Of a DNA stretch of 64,000 nucleotides, positions 59,065 to 64,000 are shown piece by piece. The notes beneath the pieces are model-generated. The model was not told the origin of the DNA and ran no database searches. It saw only the letters and a program-made list of their open reading frames with translations. The DNA lies in assembly GCF_037975245.1 (NCBI RefSeq), contig NC_092578.1, positions 8,774,501 to 8,838,500 on the forward strand, in the 5' to 3' direction. This DNA is from Apostichopus japonicus (taxonomy: Eukaryota; Echinodermata; Holothuroidea; Aspidochirotida; Stichopodidae). Position 1 is the stretch's first letter; each line of letters opens with the position of its first letter. The translations under genes were made by a program, and so were the position numbers.

Positions 59065-61934
59065 GTAAGTACATTCCGACATTCTTATACCCCCACCCCT
59101 CTCTTTTCTGTGGATTTATTTCTCAAAATCAGTCTCGCAGTGATCATTGTTCAATCGAATGACAAACAAACCGTCTATTTGACATGATCATGAGGAGGTG
59201 ACAGGCAGTTTACTCTAGAAATAAACAAAAAGTAAACCGATTGTAAACAGATTTGATACTGTGTGATGTACATGATATATGTTCTTGGAACAGTGGCTAC
59301 TCGAATAGAAAGAAATTAGCTATTCGCGATGATATTGACCAATCGTGGAAGCTATATCCGTTCGATGAACTCAATGCCCATAAACTATATCGATTTACTA
59401 AATTTCCATCAACTATGTCGACTTACTCAATTTCCATTAACTGTATGGATTTACTCAATTTCAATAAACTATGCGGTTTACCAAATTTCGATCTAATATA
59501 ACGTTTTACTCAATGTCCATAAACTATGTCGTTTTTACTCAATTCTCATCAACTATATCGATTTACTCAATTCCTAATAAATATATATATAGATGTACTC
59601 ATATCCCGTAAACTATATCGATTTCATGAATTCTAATACAGCGAAAGAGAGAAAAAAACTGTTAAAAAAGTAACTGCTTTTTACTCTACTACGAAATAAC
59701 CTGAGCAGGTAAATGTATAAATGTTAGATCAACACAGGGTCTCATCCAGTAGCAGTTTGAACGAACTGAAAATAAGGAATTCACACTTAAACCAAGGATT
59801 GATAAACCCAGGGTTGAAACACGGAAAACTAAATAAAGTAACCTTATAGAAAGTACAATCGGCAGTGGGGTGAAATGAAGCTGGTCGATGAAAGTGCAGA
59901 AATGGGGATGAAAAGGGAGTCGGAGGAGTGTAACAAGAAGAAAATGTAGTTAAGTAAGGAAGTTAAGTGACTGATGTGGGGTTAGGGGGCGAAACACCAA
60001 GATGTGGGGTGGGAAGGGAAGGGGGAAACGTCGTAACGGGGCTGTGGCCGAGTGGATAAAGGCGGTGGCATTTGAAGCAATGAGGCTTAGCAATCTAGAG
60101 GTTCCGGGTTCGATACCCGGCCAGGTCAAAGTAAAGGTGGGTTCTTTTCATCCAAGAACAATCTACGGTTTCCCATTTGAAAATGACTTTCTCTAAATTG
60201 AAGAATTCCGAATTTGAGTTAAAATGTTGAATTGGAAGCCACCCGACATGTTAGTTGTAATCCAAAAGCACATGCGATTATTGTGGTCGTTTAAGCGTCG
60301 TAAAAATAACTGCTGATTATTATTATTTATTTATTTATTAGTTTATACAACAATTCAGATCATAAGGGAGGTAACCGCAAACGGTTTAACCTCTATTCTT
60401 TTACTGGTCATTGCTGTTCGAATCATACTGTTCGTTAGAATTGCTTCTTGGGAGGGGTGCCCAACGGGCCTCTTTTAGCACACATGTAGTAACTCGCTAA
60501 TTTCAAAGTATATACTACCATCTTTAGAAACGGCGACCGTCCTTCGATCTGAAAATACAAACATGTTAAAAGCGATGGGGGAGGGGAGGGAGGTGGGGGT
60601 AATTAGCCAGTTTCTGAAGCCAATGTGAAACTAGTCACTGTTCGTTAGAATTGCTTCTTGGGAGGGTTGCCCAACGGGCCTCTTTTAGCACACATGGAGT
60701 AACTCGCTAATTTCAAAGTATACTACCATCTTTATAGAAACGGCGACCGTCCTTCGGTCTGAAAATACAAACATGTTAAAAGCGATGGGGGAGGGGAGGG
60801 AGGTGGGGGTAATTAGCCAGTTTCTGAAGCCAATGTGAAAGTAGTCACACGACACAACTTTTGGAGACGCAATCAATATTTCATTAGTATGAATATGTGC
60901 CGATGGATCATTGAGATAAAATATAATAACTTGGCGGGGTGACAGACACAATTACATGGAGATTGTCATGTCTGTGTCGATGTATAAAGCATCAACCATT
61001 CCGGATTATCTACTAAGTATACCATGGAACTATTATCAAATTATTTTCTTGCAGCTTACATTTTCCCGGAAGATATTTCCGTTGATTTCATGGTAGAGGC
61101 AACAGGAAATGAACTTCACCCCTGGCGGTTGGGCGCTGTCGTCCAATGGCCTCCCCCAAATGGCACAGGTAAGCTGTTATGTTACATGTTGTTTACTGTT
61201 ATATGTTATACGAAATCCATCATTTAATCTTTGTAGATATATAGAAATATAACCATACGGGAATTGTGGCATTACTCAAATAATAAAACAATAACTTAAG
61301 TTGTTATCCACTCAAGGTATTTTCATCCAATGCCATAATGATTAACTTAAGCTTATAAAGCAAAATGTTGTGGTCAGTGGTGTCAAACCCTTTCGAAAGA
61401 TCTAGAAAAAAAAATCCAGTTAAAATCTTATGATTCTTAGGGCATTGGACAACTTGTCAATTGCGTCGACGGGTGCCAGCTCCGTTGAGTGTTTAGGCCT
61501 GAGTCCATATTGACCATTATACAATACGTTGTGATTGTTAATTAAGTTAAAAATACATACGATTATACACGTTTCTTTCAAAAATCTTAGAGAAAGTTGA
61601 CAAAAAGAGAAACTGGTCTATAGTTGTCATATGGTAAATAGGAATGACTTTAAAAAATTTTGACCTGATCTGGGACTATCCCACTTGCCAGAGAGCAATT
61701 AAAATTTTGAACTAGGGGTTTGGAAATATATGCAATAACTTTGCTAATTATGCCAGGTTTCAAGTCATCAAAACCTGCTGATTTATTGCAAGGCAAACAA
61801 GATAAAGCCACTGTAATAAGTTCTTCCTCATACGTTAGGCTTACTGAGGTAAGAATTAGCAGTCGTCCTACTCTGAATAGCTGCAGCCAAATAGAGTCCT
61901 ATAGTGGTTTCATCTGTTACCCCTAGTAATGGTC

Positions 61935-62007
<73 letters not shown>

Positions 62008-62008
62008 G

Positions 62009-62086
<78 letters not shown>

Positions 62087-62155
62087 ACTATGGTACACTG
62101 TTGACCTAAGGTACACTTTTTTACCATAAACTGTCGACCTAAGGTACATATTATG

Positions 62156-62205
<50 letters not shown>

Positions 62206-64000
62206 GTGAATATATATATAATATATATATAGTAAATAAATATATATATAGCACATATAGATAGCCTATATATAGAGCCTATATATAGGCTAGCACATTT
62301 ATACAGCCTATATATATATAGCCTATATATAGGCTATATATAGGCTACTCTGAATAGCTGCAGCCAAATAGAGTCCTATAGTGGTTTAATCTGTTACCTC
62401 TAGTAATGGTCCTCACGATTTGATCTGTTGCCTCTAGTAATGGTCCCATATATAGTATATAGCCTATATCAGGGGCGTATCCAGGATTTTCTAACCCGGG
62501 GGGGGGGGCGCGAATTACTATCTAAGCGGAGCGCCACCATCGGTTGGCGCGTAGCGTACAAGAAAATGTCTGGTTTTGATACCCCCCAGATCACCGGTAT
62601 AATGGCACTTTTCGGGCTTGAAAATGACCAACCAGATGTACACTTTTTGCCTGAGAACCAAGTATTTCCCAATAGTTTTTTCCCATCCATAACCTTATTG
62701 AAGATTTTCACCAGTCACACATCATGTTCGACCTCATCGCATCTCCTGTGGATCATTGCTTTTTGTCTATTCTACGTCGCGGCCGACAATACCCGTAAGC
62801 ACCATTTGTCAAGGTTTTAAGCCCATTATTTGTTCAGAATTTGAAAATTCACAATTCTCGTGAATAAATTCACTTCAAAAATACCCATAATGTTGCACAA
62901 AATTTCATCTATGGACACCAATATAGAAAAACCTCCTTCAACCCCTAACAGACCGGTCAAAATTGCACGAGTAGAGGGAAGTGTGATGAAGAATGTTGGT
63001 CAGGAAATTTTCGAAAACTCAGATACAGTTAATTTATTGGTGTACAAATATTAAAACTTCTATTGTAAAACTTCGTTGAAGGAAATGAAAAGAAATAGCA
63101 GATATTTCCGAAACCGAACACTACACATATAGGCGTAGGAGGCGAGGGAGGGGGGGGGGAGGCTGCAGCCCCTAATTCGCCATTACTAATGTTAAAGAGA
63201 GTTATGACATAATTGGACCTCCATGCTTTTTCTCCATCTGCATAGGACATTTCGTTGTTTACATTAGCATCCCGCGGTATACTGCGCAACTTTCACGGAC
63301 TGTACGGTACACGATGGCATGCGATGTAATAACCTATGCTTGCTTATATGATATTGACATTAACATGTTGAACGCGCGCGGAGCGCGCGAAAGTTTTGGT
63401 TATTTTTTTTCGGGCAAGTCGGGCAGTTTTGAGGCTGTACATCCTGGAACGCCATTTCCATGATCACTTGTATGATGTGATATCTGCTGTTTGCTTTACA
63501 AATTCGTACAGGCGCGTAGGGAGGAATTTGCCATGAGTTGGCGCGAAGCGTACAAGCAAATTTTGGCCGAAAATGCCTCCCAGATCGCTGGAAATGACAC
63601 TTCCAAGGCCTTGTTAGTTGCATCTAAGCATTTTCTATTTTGAAATTACTAGCGATATCATAAAGAAACATGCTGAAGGGGAGGGGGGCGGTCGCCCCCT
63701 TCCCGAAATGCGTCATGTTCCCCGACGACACGGTCGAGTTCGAGACCAGCCACAGTTGGTTTCATAGCACAATTCTACAATTGTGTAAGGCGTATATACA
63801 CACACACGCGTTATGATAGACCATAGATCATTAGTGAGAGAGGAGAAATGGAAACGTCAAAAATGGAGTTGTCGGTGAAAGGGGTAGGGTGAGGCACACG
63901 CCCCTTCCGAAATCATTGATCCGTCACTGGCTACCCTGTGTATATAATAGGGATCAGCGCTGTAATGATGTCACTGTTCCTCTTTCTCTTCCCGGTGTCT
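58929..64000 (+). CDS. divergent receptor paralogue, 5' part (runs off window)
   Basis: Two exons, 58929-59064 and 61055-61168, join in phase: a signal peptide and Cys pair, then an ectodomain exon equal in length (114 nt) and phase (1-1) to exon 2 of the minus-strand receptor kinase. This points to a duplicated receptor gene in head-to-head orientation. Later exons, including any kinase domain, lie outside the window, so kinase activity is inferred from homology only. Confidence 0.75.
59365..59640. repeat. about 30-bp minisatellite in paralogue intron
   Basis: About eight imperfect copies of AACTATATCGATTTACTCAA with a short spacer (TTCCAT). No gene. Confidence 0.85.
60040..60330 (+). mobile_element. 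tRNA-Ser-like SINE, copy 2
   Basis: The head GGGGCTGTGGCCGAGTGGAT to the B-box GGGTTCGATACCCGG has a long variable arm, a CATT/AATG stem and a TGA in the anticodon position, so it derives from tRNA-Ser. Body and tail (AAGCGTCGTAAAAATAACTG, ATTATTATTTATTT) match the minus-strand copy at 48215. Confidence 0.85.
60428..60846. repeat. recent tandem duplication, 210-bp unit x 2
   Basis: CTGTTCGTTAGAATTGCTTC opens both units (60428, 60638), with very few differences up to AATGTGAAA-TAGTCAC. Confidence 0.95.
61055..61168 (+). CDS. paralogue exon 2: FN3-like ectodomain
   Basis: A 114-nt, phase 1-1 exon encoding [13 protein letters not shown], then [24 protein letters not shown] acceptor, GTAAGC donor. 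It aligns without gaps to exon 2 of the minus-strand receptor (EDTLDLRFTVESTG, NPWNVKASLRWDPPTGNG). Confidence 0.85.
61230..61905 (-). mobile_element. LINE reverse transcriptase fragment (L2/CR1-like)
   Basis: The minus strand gives [51 protein letters not shown] and [19 protein letters not shown] in order. This is the RT fingers/palm (QYGFR-HST, DLSKAFDTVDHNILL). Stops and frameshifts are present. It sits in intron 2 of the paralogue. Confidence 0.88.
61868..62455. repeat. direct repeats flanking (TA)n arrays
   Basis: CTACTCTGAATAGCTGCAGC and about 55 further bases occur at 61868 and again at 62344. Between them are two (TA)n arrays (61937-62085, 62158-62250) and palindromic GCCTATATATAGGC units (62268-62345). 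Confidence 0.85.
62468..64000 (+). mobile_element. composite non-autonomous hAT-like element, copy 2 (cut by window edge)
   Basis: Starts CAGGGGCGTATCCAGGATTT and follows the 7600-9556 element closely, including the GCGCCACC block, a nested MITE-like segment (63510-63720) and the CTTTCTCTTCCC tract at the window end. Length differences against copy 1 come from small indels and G-run changes. Confidence 0.8.

Noticed and set aside
60040-60124. Functional tRNA-Ser gene
   Set aside because: The head has tRNA-Ser features, but it continues into a body shared with a minus-strand copy at 48215, so it is a SINE. Stem mismatches also argue against a working tRNA.

Overview
This is an intron-rich, AT-rich metazoan nuclear window, almost certainly from a marine invertebrate and most plausibly an echinoderm. 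The sea-cucumber or sea-urchin guess is an inference from gene content and repeat style; no species marker is visible. Coding sequence is sparse and split into short GT-AG exons. Most long open frames here are low-complexity or transposon-derived.

Three real protein-coding loci can be supported. (1) On the + strand at 930-7489 lies the 3' part of a fibrinogen-related domain (FReD) protein: a Thr/Ser-rich linker exon followed by three exons forming a complete domain of about 225 residues with its stop codon. (2) On the - strand from 51621 down to at least 27642 lies a receptor tyrosine kinase. I could place 16 exons whose phases join without a break into 725 codons: signal peptide, Cys-rich start, fibronectin-III-like ectodomain, one transmembrane helix and a complete kinase domain with HGD in place of HRD. 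Its last exon is uncertain. (3) On the + strand from 58929 lies the start of a head-to-head paralogue: a signal-peptide exon, then a 114-nt exon matching the second exon of locus 2 in length and phase. It runs off the right edge. An orphan exon-like frame at 53010-53138 between the two may be a remnant of a third copy.

The rest is repeat. There are at least four tRNA-derived SINE-like families: a tRNA-like/hammerhead-ribozyme element at the left edge, a two-headed tRNA element at 11 and 54 kb, a tRNA element with CATA-type tails at 13 and 51 kb, and a tRNA-Ser-like element at 48 and 60 kb. LINE remnants lie mostly on the - strand (23.6-25.6, 26.1-26.5, 30.8-31.2, 49.4-50.0, 52.1-52.9, 57.5-58.2 and 61.2-61.9 kb). 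hAT-like MITEs have GC-rich termini related to CAGGGGCGTAGCC. There are also large inverted repeats, minisatellites and many (TA)n arrays.

The most notable observations are two hammerhead-ribozyme-like motifs (1-104/277-400, and 44861-44907), a repeated tendency for tandem duplications to include splice donors (77 bp x about 14 in the FReD gene, with further cases there and in the kinase gene), a degenerate repeat block carrying RFX X-box palindromes (21.3-22.3 kb), and the divergent kinase gene pair near a possible FReD ligand gene.
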